Source: Daphnia carinata
Taxonomy: Eukaryota; Arthropoda; Branchiopoda; Diplostraca; Daphniidae
Direction of reading: 5' to 3'
Assembly: GCF_022539665.2 (NCBI RefSeq)
Contig: NC_081337.1
Span: forward strand, 10,657,768-10,721,767
DNA length: 64,000 bases
Position numbers and translations under genes: made by a program. Under the pieces are notes generated by a model. That model searched no databases. It saw only the letters and a list, made by a program, of their open reading frames with translations, and was not told where the DNA came from. Every line of letters begins with the position of its first letter. The first letter of the stretch is position 1. Shown here piece by piece: positions 36,321 to 48,613 of this stretch.

Positions 36321-37414
36321 TCACTGGCAGAGGACCATAATCTCGTGAAGTGGTTTTCGCTTGAAATCGGGCACTGTAGCTTCAACTTTTGGATATCCAA
36401 CAGGAAGCAATAAAAGCAGTTTCTCGTTCACGGGACGATTCAGTAGGACCCGAATACCTGGTCCACAATTGAGCGGTGTTGTCGTAACTGTCACCAATCC
36501 TGCTTCCTGTAATGGAGATCCACAACTATTCCTTTTTTTTGTACCTGTGCATTCACTAAGTACCCAAATACCTGAATAGCAGCCAATAAAAAACCGGTAG
36601 CTATTGAAACGCTGATTTCATTGTAGTAATGAACTTTCTTTTGTCCGTTTGGTTTGTAACCGTGAACCTGTTTAAAGATTAATATCAACCATGGAGCCTC
36701 GGTCAGATATTCTTTCACCCAGGTTGTTCCAACCGGTTGCAAATCCTGCACCCAGACATCGCCTGTGTTTGAAATCCAATCTTAGACCTTGCAAGCGAAT
36801 CTGCCATAATTGTATGCAATCGAAGCATACCCATCCGCTGCTGGTAATTAATCTCCTCCTCAGTCTCAATGATTTGCCTAATTTGTTGTTTTATTTCTGG
36901 GTTGCCGACCACAACGAAAGTCCATGGTTCTGTGTGAGCCCCACTTGGTGATGTGCCTGTGGAACGTATTCAAATCATGTGGTTTATATGTCAATCAAAC
37001 AATTTATATACCACCAGTTTTGATGATGTTCTCAATTACTTCCAAAGCAACCGGGTCTGAGCTAATGTAGCGGACGGATCGACGCTGATTCATTCGACAG
37101 TAGAATGCTTCAGATTGTTTAACAGAATCAACTTCACTTGGTTTCTTATACGTGAACAAAATTTGTTTGACGTCTTCGATGTCGGCAGTCTGATGATCTT
37201 CGTCCATTTGTTCGTTTTCATTTTCAATTGATAATTGTCCTTTTGCCTGCTTAATCTTTTCTGCAGTTGATTTCCTCCAGGAGTTTTGGTTTTTGTTTGC
37301 CGTCTGCTTGCTGGTTTGATGAAGTTGTCCCAACGCAACTCCTGCCGCTAAACTGACACCAATCAACCCGACAGTTCGCCAGTTGTTAACAAGAAACGGT
37401 AAATAATTCTCCAT
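36321..37414 (-). CDS. IYD: Iodotyrosine deiodinase (flavin-dependent dehalogenase)
   Basis: Membrane-anchored FMN enzyme that reductively removes halogen from halotyrosines. Four exons, 37012-37414, 36831-36956, 36572-36762 and 36321-36506, give 301 residues, close to human IYD. It has an N-terminal membrane helix ([16 protein letters not shown]), a variable linker, then the nitroreductase-fold domain. Flavin-contact and active-site motifs are intact: [34 protein letters not shown] and TWVKEYL carrying the Glu, Tyr and Lys of the substrate lid, [33 protein letters not shown] with the flavin-tuning Thr, and LLPVGYP. Nothing appears broken. In an animal without a thyroid the natural substrate is probably halotyrosine in general; that is inference. 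Confidence 0.95.
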
Positions 37415-39304
37415 GATAATGTTGCGTGGCTATGTTTCCTCTACGTTGAACAGTTTGTTGGCTTAAGATGTAACCAGGAAGCAACCACTTTTTGAGCTTT
37501 AACACCGTGAAAAAGTAAAAAAACAAAAAAACAAAAGGAAAAAAAAAACGTTAATGATGGTGAGTGCTGCGCAGAAGTTGTTTCGTGCGCGCACACCACA
37601 CGCTCGGAAGACCCGTTTGACCTTGGTGATGAGCTGAGCAAAGTGGAAAGATAACTCCATGCAGCAATGTCAGAGTAAAAGCAAGTATGTTTGAGGAAAG
37701 AACACTCCGGGAAGGATGGAAACAAGCGGGTCTGCCAGATCTACTGTTTACGGTTTTGGAGTGTAACGTAAACTGTTTGTGTGTTCCTTCTTTAGTCATC
37801 CTCATCAGAAGACTGCCGCGGTCATCGACCCTCATGTCCAAGGTTAAGGCGTTATGCGATGGTGGGAAAGGAAAGACGTACTGTTTTATTTTTTATTTTA
37901 CTTTTTGCTTTTTTGTTCGTTTTCTTCTGGGGAACGTATGTATTTCAGGTTTCTACTTTGTTCTCTTGACACTAGTCGGAGCGTTCTCGAAAGCATTTCA
38001 AACTTCTTTAACTCATTCACACGTTTTTCCTGTTTTTACGTTTTAAAGAGCATGTTCCCGATGGAGAAAATTGATTACAGTGCTTGACGGTGACTTGGCT
38101 GGATTTCCATATTTCTTTAGAACAAAGTTCATTGTACAAACATGTTGAGGGCAGGTCCTGAGCTTTTCATAACACAAAAACTTGTAAAGTACCCTACGGC
38201 AAAACAGCTAAAAACAGGATGACATACGATAATGGATTGATCTTTTCTAGAAAACACTTTATAAGATCCTAATCGAAGAAACGATTGAATCTTTCGTGAT
38301 ATCATATAGACCAGATATGGTATCTTGTACAGAAAGAAAGTACACAAAATTCAGAAAAATTAAGCAACCTGTATAGATTTTCCTATACGTTTGTTGAATC
38401 GTGTTCACTATTTGTCTATGTCTTGGGCGACTTAGTGATTCACCTGATTAAAACTGAAAAAGGAAGAATTGCATCTAGAAAACCAGTTGACAAGTAAAAC
38501 AAAAAAGTATATGACCTCGGTATGTGTCTGCAATGCGTAATTATAAGTTTCGAACACTTGTTCTAACCTATTAAGTTTCTTTTCGAAATATCCAAACTTG
38601 AAGAACTTAACTATAAAGTAATGGGTAACTATAATTTACCAACAGACGAAAATTAAAAAGTGTGGTACCAATCAACTGAGAAAGGGTAGTCAATAGTGGC
38701 ACTTAACATGTCACTTTACCTTCCTTACCTTTCCTTGCCTTCGATACGATATATTTTTTTAGAAATATATTAGGTCTCCCCGAAATGGTAATCACGCCGT
38801 CGACTGTCGCATAATCGACATGAAAGATGGGACTAATGGCAGGAATGTGCAAAAATGTGTAACAACCTCTAGAACAATAAGTAAATCACCTGTACGAGAG
38901 TTTCTCGGTTATTTCCGACAAACTTGTCTCACCAATAAAAGTTTTTTGCGTTTACACATACGTATTTTTGTTGGTTCCTTACTCTCTGCAGTGTGCTTAG
39001 TTTTGGATGCTGTTTACGAAAACCCTCTACGTTCTTCAAACTTCAAATTTGGGATTTTCAGGTTTTTCTCGTCCTCAAACGTACCAGATAAGAAGGCAAG
39101 ATATATCTATCGTCTTTCCGACCACCATTCTTTCGTGTTAGATTTAAATAGTATTAAAGGTAATGAAACAGTTACAGTATTGTATCGTGATACTTTTTAA
39201 ATGTCTTATCACTATTTAATCCAATTGATAGTTTCCCGCCCAAAGTTATTGTTGTGAGTAGAACCATACTAACGTGGGTTGTCGTTTTCTTTTGAAAAAC
39301 AACA
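37415..39304. other. Intergenic region between IYD and CtIP
   Basis: Divergent spacer of 1.9 kb. It contains a 126-codon open frame at 38820-39200 (+) that begins with ATG and has a hydrophobic middle, but no family resemblance and no splice partners, so it is not called as a gene. Otherwise T-rich sequence. Confidence 0.4.
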
Positions 39305-41095
39305 ATGGACCTCATTGTTGGCTACATAACCGCTGATGCAAGTATTAAAGAAATTTTGTTGCAGGATTACCAAAGCAAGGAAGAATACTTTTTCACTACT
39401 TTCATAAAACTTGCTTGCTCAGCGTTTAACGGTAAATAAAATATTGTTGCTGCATAATGCATTAATTTTATTGAGTAATTAACACAATAGATCTCCTGAA
39501 ACAAAATTTTCAAACAAAACAGGAGAACCTGATTCTTATCAAGGAGAAGAAGCAAGAAGAAGAAGAATACAAAAAGCTTAAGAAAGAACTAACAGATTTG
39601 ACAAGAAATAAGTAAATAGCACATGAACGAATCACATCAGTTCGGTTAATTGATTTTACTTGCAATTTTTTTATTTTATAGACAGGAAAAACCTGAGAAA
39701 TGTCAGAGATGTGTTACACAAGAAAAAGATCGCCGTGAATTTGAACAAAAGTATACCAAACTGGAAAAGCAGTTAAAAAAATGTGGTATGCTTGTAAATG
39801 TAACTTTCTTTCTTGGCCACATTGTAATTTTTTGCCAACACAGCATTTATTATAAATTCTTCTCTGGATGGAGATGGCAAAGTCCTTGGTCGCGTCCGTG
39901 ATATTGTCTCACAATCTGTTGTAGAAAACAACAATCCCCAAGATTACGACAATGGTGTTATCTCACGGACGCAAGAAAGACTTTCTACTTGTGATTACCC
40001 TGTGGATATGAAACCTGTGTGGTCTTTGGATGACGATGATACTAGCATTCTTGCTCCTTCGTCTCCCGAGGGGAATGACGTGGAAACGCAGCGTTTTGGT
40101 GGTCCTGGAGAAGATGTTGTCGTTTGCATCCCCGAAACGGTACCCTTCGACCATCCTAAACAAGGAACCACTACGCAAAAGTTCTTTAAGGGCAAAGACT
40201 ATGCGCTAAGCCCAATAATGTACAAAAAATCTTCTTCAAAACTGGGTGTTAGTAGGGCAGTTTCACCGATCAATGTCCAAGCAATTACTCCCAAAAAACA
40301 ACCGAAAATCAATGGAGAAGCATCTCTAGATGACTCAATCTACAGTCCACCGATTTTAACGGACTTTGGCTTACCTTCTCGTCCCTCTGCTTTTCTCAAC
40401 CCCACCAACCAACGTGTTGAAGAAACATGTAAAAAAACAAAAAGTTCTCGTCGATTAGCGACTGAATCGAAGAAATGTGTTCAGCCTCCTGTGACAGAAC
40501 AGCAGCAACGAACTCCAACTAGCCAGAGACATAAATCGCTAAAGCAGACAAAGCTAACTTTGGGTAGGTTGGCCAATGATGTATCTCCAGAACTAGCTAT
40601 TGCTGCTACTGTCAAAACTCGGATGCCTACCAAAACCATCAGAGTCAGTCCACCGTAAGATTTATCTTTCACTTACATTTTATTGTTATTTCGTTTATAA
40701 TTTCTGTTTAATTGATTTAGAGCAAATACTGAAAATAAGCGAAGGCGTGCAGGAAAAGACCCAGAAAACTGGGATTGCAAGGAGTGTTATAAGGTATGTT
40801 ACTATACCCAACGTATCCTGTTTGTGTATCAAAGCATCTCCTTTAATCGTAACCATTTTTTTTTTTTTTTTTTTCTAAATTGAAGTTGTTTCAAAAAGCT
40901 GTGGCAGCAAAGAAGATCGATGTGCGTAAAATGCCGGTTGCGATGAACTTCTGTGACGCCCATTTCAACCGCTATAGTTATTACCTCAATACACCTCCAA
41001 ATTTTTGGGATTGCGGTATCGGCAAGCCTCCGCGCAACGGCCATCTTCATCCATTGGATGCTTCTGCGGCAGAGGACGACGACGACTTCATGTGA
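39305..41095 (+). CDS. CtIP/RBBP8 (Sae2/Ctp1) DNA end-resection factor
   Basis: Cofactor of the MRE11 complex that starts resection of double-strand breaks. Six exons, 39305-39431, 39491-39611, 39682-39785, 39844-40654, 40721-40793 and 40886-41095, give 481 residues, shorter than human CtIP (897) but usual for invertebrates. The N-terminal part is coiled coil (LIKEKKQEEEEYKKLKKEL, EFEQKYTKLEKQLKK) with a CQRC pair, expected to form the tetramer. The middle is disordered and rich in Ser/Pro sites (SPIM, SPIN, SPPI). The C-terminal Sae2 domain reads NWDCKECYKLFQKA, MNFCDAHFNRY and NTPPNFWDCGIG, keeping the CxxC pair and the TPxNFW block, while the RHR motif of human CtIP is altered. The protein ends in an acidic run. 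A polyadenylation signal follows at 41221. Confidence 0.88.
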
Positions 41096-41220
41096 TGATG
41101 ACGTAACTTTTTGTGATTTTTACTTTATACCTATTTTTTTTTTCGCTTTTGGTTCGCACGTACGGATATTTTTCTTTCTTTCACCGCGAGCCAAAGCATC
41201 CTCCGTGATCATTCGTTAGA

Positions 41221-41226
41221 AATAAA
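41221..41226 (+). terminator. Polyadenylation signal of CtIP
   Basis: AATAAA lies 126 bases after the CtIP stop codon, in the expected position for a short 3' untranslated region. Confidence 0.6.
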
Positions 41227-43635
41227 ATTTTCTATTTTCTGCTCATTAGAATTCAAAATCGTTGTAACGCTAGCCTTGAAAATCGGGTATTTATAGTAAA
41301 TTTTGCGTTTCAATTAGGAAAAATTTAAAATCCTGATCGTGAGAATATGTCTAATTCAAGCGAATTAATTTGGTGCTATACAAACAGTGTTTGACATGAA
41401 TAATTAATCTGTTTGTACGGCTACGAAATCCTTTAGCAACGTCAATGTTTGTCCACAACATGGGGAGATTTGAAAATGCAAGTTGCCACGAACAGAGGAG
41501 TGGTTGAATGGCGAGGAGTTAACAAAACATAACAAGGGAGGTTGGCCTAAAACGTACCCAATACTAGGGATCCCCTTCCCTAGTTGAATATAAAAGATGT
41601 CGCCAAAGGGGGAAGGGTGGGAGAACGACGGAAACTAGGAAGGGGAAACAATTTGTCGCCGAGTCCTTTACAACACGCGACTCGTTCACTAGTGGCACGC
41701 GACCGCGATGAACGTTAAGGGGTTGGGAAAGGGCGTTCCGACCGCTTGCAGTTGACAGTTTCGTGAACGAGCGGAGTGGGATTTTTTTTTCTGGAATCCA
41801 CTGAGCCTACTATCAAAGCGCAGACACACCCAATTGAGATTTCACGGTGGTGTAGTGTTTGTAAATACTGGTTTCGCGGTTCCCATCTCGCGTACTGTAT
41901 CCAAATTGTTGGCATCGGTCGTCCGTCGAATTAGTTCCGGTTGCGTTGTCAACACAGAAAATATTCGCCTTTGGTATGGGAAACAGTAGTTAAATCTGTT
42001 GATGATGTTTGGAACGATGGTATAGTCACCAATGACTCGCGATCGTTACTTTTCGTAATGCGATTGAATATTAGTGAATGATCTGCAACTTATAAAATTT
42101 AGCTTTGAAAAAAAATTTTCAAAACTTTTTCGTAACCCTATAGATGCTCTTCTTAACCTTCTTCGTTTTAACGGTACTGTTAGGGCCATCGACTGTTCGA
42201 ATCTACTCTTTTGTCACTAGTATACTGACAATTAATTCGTGGCAAAACATTCGTGTGTGTCAACTGCGAATGTGCTATATAAGTTTGTTATTGTTTTCTG
42301 TATTATCGGATCTGTCATGACGTAAATTTTGATGACGGTGAGATTCTACAACAATTTGCACGTAAAGGCAGAATGATGAGTCCGTGTCGAATGAACCGTA
42401 AAAACATCTGAATTGATAGACGTCCCCCTCTCCATCCCCACCCCCCTTCCAGTATCCTCCTCTTATCACCCTAGTGAATAAGCTTATTCGCGCGGATGTG
42501 TGTATACACAGTTAGGAAACAAACTGACTGTTCCGGAGTGGTAGTGGGCGTCGCCTTGATCGGACGGCGCCCGGAGCTACCGCCCCTTCACACGCCGTAC
42601 GCGCATTTAGCACGTCATGTAACCCGCAATTTTCCCACTGTCAAACAAATGGATCAGCCGAAAAACATTACGATTAACTTTTTTTTCTTGTAAATTTACC
42701 GATGTTGGACAAAAGCAATGCCTTTCCGCCGTACTGTTAATGCAATCTTCTATGCAAATAGTATTGCTATTCTTGCGAAATGAATTTTATGCATCGACAA
42801 AAAGGTACTAAAATTTTGTTTAACTAAATATTTGCGTCCAAGCAATTGCTGTAAATATTTGATAAGTTTGGCTTTCCGTTTGAAATGCCAAGAGAAACTG
42901 CTTTTCTGCAAAAATGCAATCGGCTTCATTTGCTTGTTTTACATGTTATTTGTGTGATGCAACAGATCCTGTGCCGTACAGTATTGGCAGTAGCTTTAAA
43001 CAAGATGTTTCTCTAGTTAAATATGATTTCCAAATTCTAACTAAAATATTTGAATTCTTTACAAGATTGGAATTTCGCTTGTAAGAGTCCGCTAATTTTG
43101 CATTTTACAAAACGAACGTTAGATTCAAATCCATAGAAACCCTATTGAATTTAAACATCAAGTTTGCGATTATAGCGTCGAATTTAAATCCATACCAAAT
43201 TAAATACGTATATTATGGGCAAATTAGAACTGATTTATCGTATGAGACCTAAAATTACGCTAAAAAGGTTGACAGTCAATCCATAACATTGATAGGAAGG
43301 GGCCTACAAGGTCCATGATAAACTGCGTGTAGAGGGCGGAGTTTAGGTTGGTGTCCTGTGAGAACGAGACCGGATCGTGGAACTGGAAGAGGATTGGTGG
43401 AAGAGAACTCATGGATGGAATAGGTCATATGTTCCCGACGTGGAGCGCACCCTCCTTCTTTCCTTTCTTATTTGTGGAGCGTCGTTCGTGAATCGTGAGA
43501 ACGATGGCAATAAGAAACGTGTCAGATGCAGACTAGGGTAGGGAACAGCGAAAAGGAAAAAAAAAGAAAAAGAGGCATTGAGGGCCAAACTCCTGTGATT
43601 GGTCCAGCTGCCGAAGACGAGCGCTGAAATCCCCT
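41227..43635. other. Long upstream region of the bHLH gene
   Basis: About 2.4 kb without a supported coding exon. Its length contrasts with the short spacers elsewhere, as expected for a developmental transcription factor with distributed enhancers. A perfect 8-bp inverted repeat (ACTAGGGA at 41563, TCCCTAGT at 41577) enclosing GGGATCCCC is visible. Functional sites cannot be assigned from one sequence. Confidence 0.4.
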
Positions 43636-43643
43636 TATATAAT
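43636..43643 (+). promoter_or_regulatory. TATA box of the Fer2-like gene
   Basis: TATATAAT sits about 200 bases upstream of the ATG in an otherwise mixed-composition stretch. Transcription would start about 30 bases downstream, near 43665. CAGCTG E-boxes lie close by at about 43606 and 43691, the sequence class bound by this bHLH family. Confidence 0.6.
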
Positions 43644-43843
43644 ACGCACTGCTTCCATCACATCCAGCAGCCAGATGATCTGAGCACTACAGCTGGTCGA
43701 CATCTTCTTCTGTCAGTCGAGCTTTACTTCCCCACCCAAGTTGTTTTGTAGCACCTCTTGCTGCTCCTGATAACTCATTCCCGCCTGTTCGAAATCACAT
43801 ACACAGAGAAAAAAAAATCGAAGATAGAGAAGTAAGAACATAT

Positions 43844-44890
43844 ATGCTAGTTCAAGTACCGAGTCTAGTGGCTGATCCATCACCGGAGGAACGATTGAAT
43901 CAAGAAATCAAAGTTCTAAAGAAAGCAGCAGCAGCCATGGCCGGCAACTCTTCAAGAGCAGCTGACGATCAAGTCCACTTATTTTCAGAAGCTTCCTCAG
44001 CACCGGTTCAGTCCGCTTTGTCGACACCATCGTTTCAACATCAGCACCATCACGACTACCGTTTACTGGATCATCCAGTCAATTTTGACCCGGTTGTGGG
44101 ATCGTCTTCTTCTTTTTATCACTACGGAGCCATGAATCCCATCACTGCATCCGCGTCAGCCGCAGAGCAACATCAGGATAACACGTTGATTCCCGCTGTT
44201 GGAATGGATGGATCTGAACAATATTATTACGGTATTTTTGGGGAAACAAAAACTTGTTACTTTTTCTTTTGAAATATTGTGAGCTGTATGCATTTCAGGT
44301 TACCAAGGTGACGAGGCAGGTGATTCCGGTAACGAAGAAGGGTACTACGCCAACAGCCCGTATCGTGTTCAGCGTTTTGCGGCCAACATCCGCGAACGGA
44401 AGCGTATGCTCAGGTAATTGACATTTAGGCCCGGATTCCGTACGATGGAAATCATTGTTGAATTGAAGGTTCTTTCGATGTGACAGCATCAACTCGGCCT
44501 TCGACGAGCTTCGCATCCACGTCCCAACGTTTCCTTACGAAAAACGGCTTTCGAAAATCGACACTCTACGGCTGGCCATAGCCTACATCGCTCTGCTCAA
44601 GGATGTCATCAAGTCGGACCAGGATCCACTCACTTTTGTTGAAAAGTGTATGCGGGGAGAGATCAAACCCGAAAGAGGAGCCGAGTGGAATACTAGCGGT
44701 AAGTTCTCTTTCACACAGTGAAACCGTGTTGTTACAACCTGGGTTTGTTACAAAACTACATTTAAAAAAACTAGATTTGACTGCAAGACTGTCTTGGATC
44801 AAATGGGAGAATTTAGGTGTTCGTCCAGGACGCAGGATTGCTCTAGCTGCGTTAGCGACGGTTTCGGTCGCCCAAGATAATCCTTATTAA
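43844..44890 (+). CDS. Fer2: Fer2-like bHLH transcription factor (Ptf1a/Fer family)
   Basis: DNA-binding transcription factor of the 48-related family, used in neuron specification. Four exons, 43844-44231, 44299-44413, 44487-44698 and 44775-44890, give 276 residues. The N-terminal half is rich in Ala, His, Ser and Gln. The bHLH domain reads [20 protein letters not shown] with the basic region, then [20 protein letters not shown] and [20 protein letters not shown]; the intron between basic region and helix falls inside the Ser codon. [10 protein letters not shown] and the [20 protein letters not shown] stretch favour Fer2 over Fer1 (Ptf1a) or Fer3. A conserved C-terminal block, [16 protein letters not shown], follows. 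The start is the first ATG of the open frame downstream of a TATA box. Confidence 0.82.
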
Positions 44891-45106
44891 TCTGAATGTC
44901 ACCATCATTTAGAAATGTTTTACACTATACTTCAATCAATTACTACGTCAGTCTCCCTAGTCACTTGTGAACAAAGAAAGTTCTCCATTTCAGCATTTTC
45001 TGCCGGAAATCGTTGATCTCTCTTGTATCATACAGATGTAACCGATACGCTGTTATTTACTTGTTACCGCGTACTTGATGTATAAACTTAATGGATATCC
45101 AATTCA

Positions 45107-45112
45107 AATAAA
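45107..45112 (+). terminator. Polyadenylation signal of the Fer2-like gene
   Basis: AATAAA lies 217 bases after the stop codon in AT-rich sequence. Confidence 0.55.
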
Positions 45113-45732
45113 AGTTTTCCGTATGTTTCAATGTAAGTAAAGCAAAAGTTCCTGCTTGCAAATTTAACTTCACGGTACCTTGTAGCTTATTCGACGTGAT
45201 TTTTAAATATTGATTTCATTGAAAGGTCTTACTTGCGCCTATTTCAAGAGGCTTGTTATAATTCAATTTCGCTTAAATGTCAAACCCATGCGTAACAAAT
45301 GGCGCTTGCGCCCCTTTAACGAATAATCGTTCCTTATTAAAACTCAAAACATTGTCTATGAAGATCGCACGTGTAAAAGAATAGTTTTTTTTTACTTTTA
45401 AGGGTTTTTATGGCTCTAGGGCACAGTTAACTCGTTAGTTATCATTCATTTTGTTTTTGTTAATGCATACTGAGGGTGTGATATCGTAGTCCGCAGGGTT
45501 CATTCTTTACCTTTATCCCACTTGCGACTGATCGTCGCGCAATGTTTCGTCCGCATGGTCCGCATAGTTTACTGTTTCGTGACACAGCTGGAAGAATTCC
45601 AACAGCCTGCACACACAACAACAATTCAAGACGACTGCTGGTCGTTCTAAAGTTTCTTTGCTTTCTTCGTCAGAAAATGTCCTAAAATTGTCAGGTTATA
45701 CGTAAGGTTTGAGTTGGTAACTAAGCCTAAAC
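45113..45732. other. Spacer between Fer2-like gene and WDTC1
   Basis: About 620 bases without coding exons, presumably the WDTC1 promoter and 5' untranslated region. Nothing distinctive was seen. Confidence 0.5.
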
Positions 45733-48613
45733 ATGGAGCAATATAAAAGGCTCAGTAATCCCTTAGTGATACATTATCTGAAATCCAAAGAAATAAATGT
45801 AAGTTATTTAAAAACCATTTAAATAATTCTGTCATTGCAGTGTAAGACCAGAGCAATTAAGAATTCTAGAGTATGACCCTAGAATTCAAAAATGGAACTG
45901 CTTGCAAACACACATCTTGCAAACCATGCAAAAATTTCATAAATCACATTGTCAACACAGGACTCCCTGATACCAATATACCAGCCAAAATTGTCGTCTA
46001 TGAAAAGCTTGATAGATAGGCTTGGATTGGATTATGAACTTAGTGGTCACAGTGGCTGTGTTAACTGCCTCGAGTGGAACAAAGATGGTTCGGTTCTAGC
46101 ATCTGGTTCAGATGATCTTCACATCATTCTTTGGAATCCATTTCTGAAGAGAAAAATTGCTTCTATTGATACAGGCCATCAAGGCAATATCTTCTCAGTA
46201 AAGGTATGTAAGCTGGAAAAATGATTGTGTTTGTGTTGATTTTACTGAGGCAGTCATGTTAAAGTTATTTTTCTTTGATGTCATTAGTTCATGCCCCAAA
46301 CGAAAGATGGTCTAGTGGCTAGTGCAGCTGGGGATGGAAGAGTCAAAATTCATTGGGTTGAACATGCTTCAGCAATAAATTCCACTCCTCAGACTAGCCT
46401 GCAATGCAACTGTCACGTTGGTCGCGTCAAGCGTTTGGCCACAGCTCCTGATGTTCCATACCTACTTTGGAGTGGGGCCGAAGATGGAACAGTGATGTGA
46501 GACCATACACTAATGTTAAAGAAGGATAAATAACAGAGTTCAGTTCTATAGGCAATTCGATTTGAGAATGCCTCACGCCTGCACAAACGGCCCGTCCAAC
46601 ATTTTGATTAATTTACTAAGCCATACAGGGAAGCAAGCCGAAGTATGATTTTATTCCTATTTTCGATCAGTTTTTTCTTGCAACGTATTTATCACTTTCA
46701 ATCTCAACTTTCACAGGTGAAATCTATTGCTATTAACCCTGTTCGAACTGAGCAATTGGTTGTTGGGGCTAATGATCCGTTTATTCGTCTATATGATCGA
46801 CGGATGATTAAAATCACATCAGTCCCGGTAACTAAGGGTTCTTGTTAGAATCTTTTATGATTCCCAATTGAGTTGGCATTTTTCCTCTAGTTTTGCTCCG
46901 AGAGAGCGAACCGGGGTAGACAGTACTCTCTCGTAACTAGTTCACAAAGTGAGGAAAGCCGCTCTGCGATTCCTCTTGGGTGTGCTCAATATTTTGCTCC
47001 AGGTAAGTGGAACTAGCGTCTGATGCATAATATTTTTCATTCGAAACGTTCTTTATAATTTGTTTTTAAATACCAGGTCATCTACCACAAAAGTTGGATG
47101 ACTATAGACGCCGCTTTCGCTCACTGGCGTCCACGTACGTGACTTTCGACGCGTCAGGTCGATATATTTTGGCAAATCTGGGAGGCGAACAGATTTATTT
47201 GTATGATTGTTTAACCCCCAAACTTCCGATAACTCAAGTGCCTCTTTTGGACAAAGAACCTTTCAATGGAACTGACATCGTCACTTTACCACCGGAAATA
47301 GAACAAATAAAAATACAGGCCAATGCCGCCTTCCAGCAACGGCAGTACACCACAGCCATCGGGCTGTACAGCAAGGTAATCTGACAATATAGATATTGAT
47401 TGCATACTCTTTTGATTTTACAAAAAAAAAACAAGAAACAAAAATAAAATAAAATAAATCTAATAAAATATTCAGGCGCTGATGAGGGCACCGAATTCAC
47501 CGGTGCTGTACAGCAATCGCGCTGCAGCTTGCATGAAACGTAATTGGTACATAAATTTAAGCCTTTTTTTTTTTTTTTTAAACGGAGTCGATTTTTAACC
47601 TAATGTTTTTCTTATTACAGGGATGGGGATACTTATGCTGCTCTGAGAGACTGCGTCACTGCTTTAAAGATCGATCCTAATCAAATAAAACCATTTCATC
47701 GATTAGCGCGATGTCTCCTAGATCTTGGCCAACCGCGGTTGGCAGACCAGGCATTCCAATTATTCAAGGAAAAATTTCCTCAACAAGCAAACAGCTCCAT
47801 GCACAACAAACTACATCTCGAAGTCCAGAAAAAACTTGAACTACAGGAGCAGCGCACAGAAAGAGAGACTGCTCGCAGGCAAATGGATGATGAATCAGAT
47901 TTGTTGGAAGACGGTGACACTTCATCTAGCATTACGGAAAATGAAAAAATCTGGCGAACACGTTACTGGGACTACACCAGTCGTTATTGCGGTCACTGCA
48001 ATACCACAACTGACATTAAAGAAGCAAATTTTTTCGGAGAGTGAGTCTTGGTCAACACGTAATTTTCCTAGTCATTCTGTTTTAACCATATATTTATTCG
48101 ATATTGACTATTATTTTCATTAGTGACGGACAGTATATTCTAGCTGGATCGGACGATGGTTGTTTTTTTATCTGGGATCGCCACACTGGAATAGTTGAAA
48201 GAGTTCTACGTGGTGACGAATCGATCGTCAACTGCCTCCAGCCCCATCCGTTCACCTGCATGTTAGCGACGTCGGGCATTGATTCCGTGGTTCGAATTTG
48301 GTCGCCCTTACCACAGGTTTTACCTCTCTCGTTGTCTTTAGCCAAACATGTTTCTGGATAACGTTGAGCATTATTTCAGGAAAGAGCCGTCCAAGATCGA
48401 TTGGGCAGCGTTGTGCACGATGCGGAATCGGCAGCCATGGCCAACCAACGACGCATGAACGCCGACCCTTTCGAGCTTTTCCTCATGAATATGGGTGCCA
48501 CGGCTGAAGACGCCATGCCGGATATTACAGTTCGCCCTCGCCGTCCAGCCTCATCACCGGGCGACGACCAAGATGAAGATTCTCGCGCAGCCATTCAGTG
48601 TCGGCAAAGTTAA
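45733..48613 (+). CDS. WDTC1: WDTC1 (adipose) WD-repeat and TPR protein
   Basis: Substrate receptor of CUL4-DDB1 ubiquitin ligase (DCAF9), with a role in restraining fat storage in flies and mammals. Eleven exons: 45733-45798, 45961-46203, 46288-46496, 46552-46642, 46717-46827, 46891-47002, 47077-47375, 47476-47546, 47621-48040, 48124-48316 and 48380-48613; 682 residues against 677 in human. An N-terminal helix (NPLVIHYLKSKEIN) is followed by WD repeats (GHSGCVNCLEWNKDGSVLAS, NPVRTEQLVVGANDPFIRLY), TPRs (IKIQANAAFQQRQYTTAIGL, VLYSNRAAACMKRN), and closing WD repeats after RYCGHCNTTTDIKEANFFGD and GDESIVNCLQPHP. The C-terminal QRRMNADPFELFLMNMG block is conserved. Joining exon 1 directly to the exon at 45961 keeps frame; an intervening exon at 45841 would introduce a stop. 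Confidence 0.94.

Noticed and set aside
45841-45960. Extra WDTC1 exon
   Set aside because: It has a good acceptor, but in the phase of exon 1 it reaches a stop; skipping it joins exon 1 to the conserved RLGLDYELSGH exon in frame.
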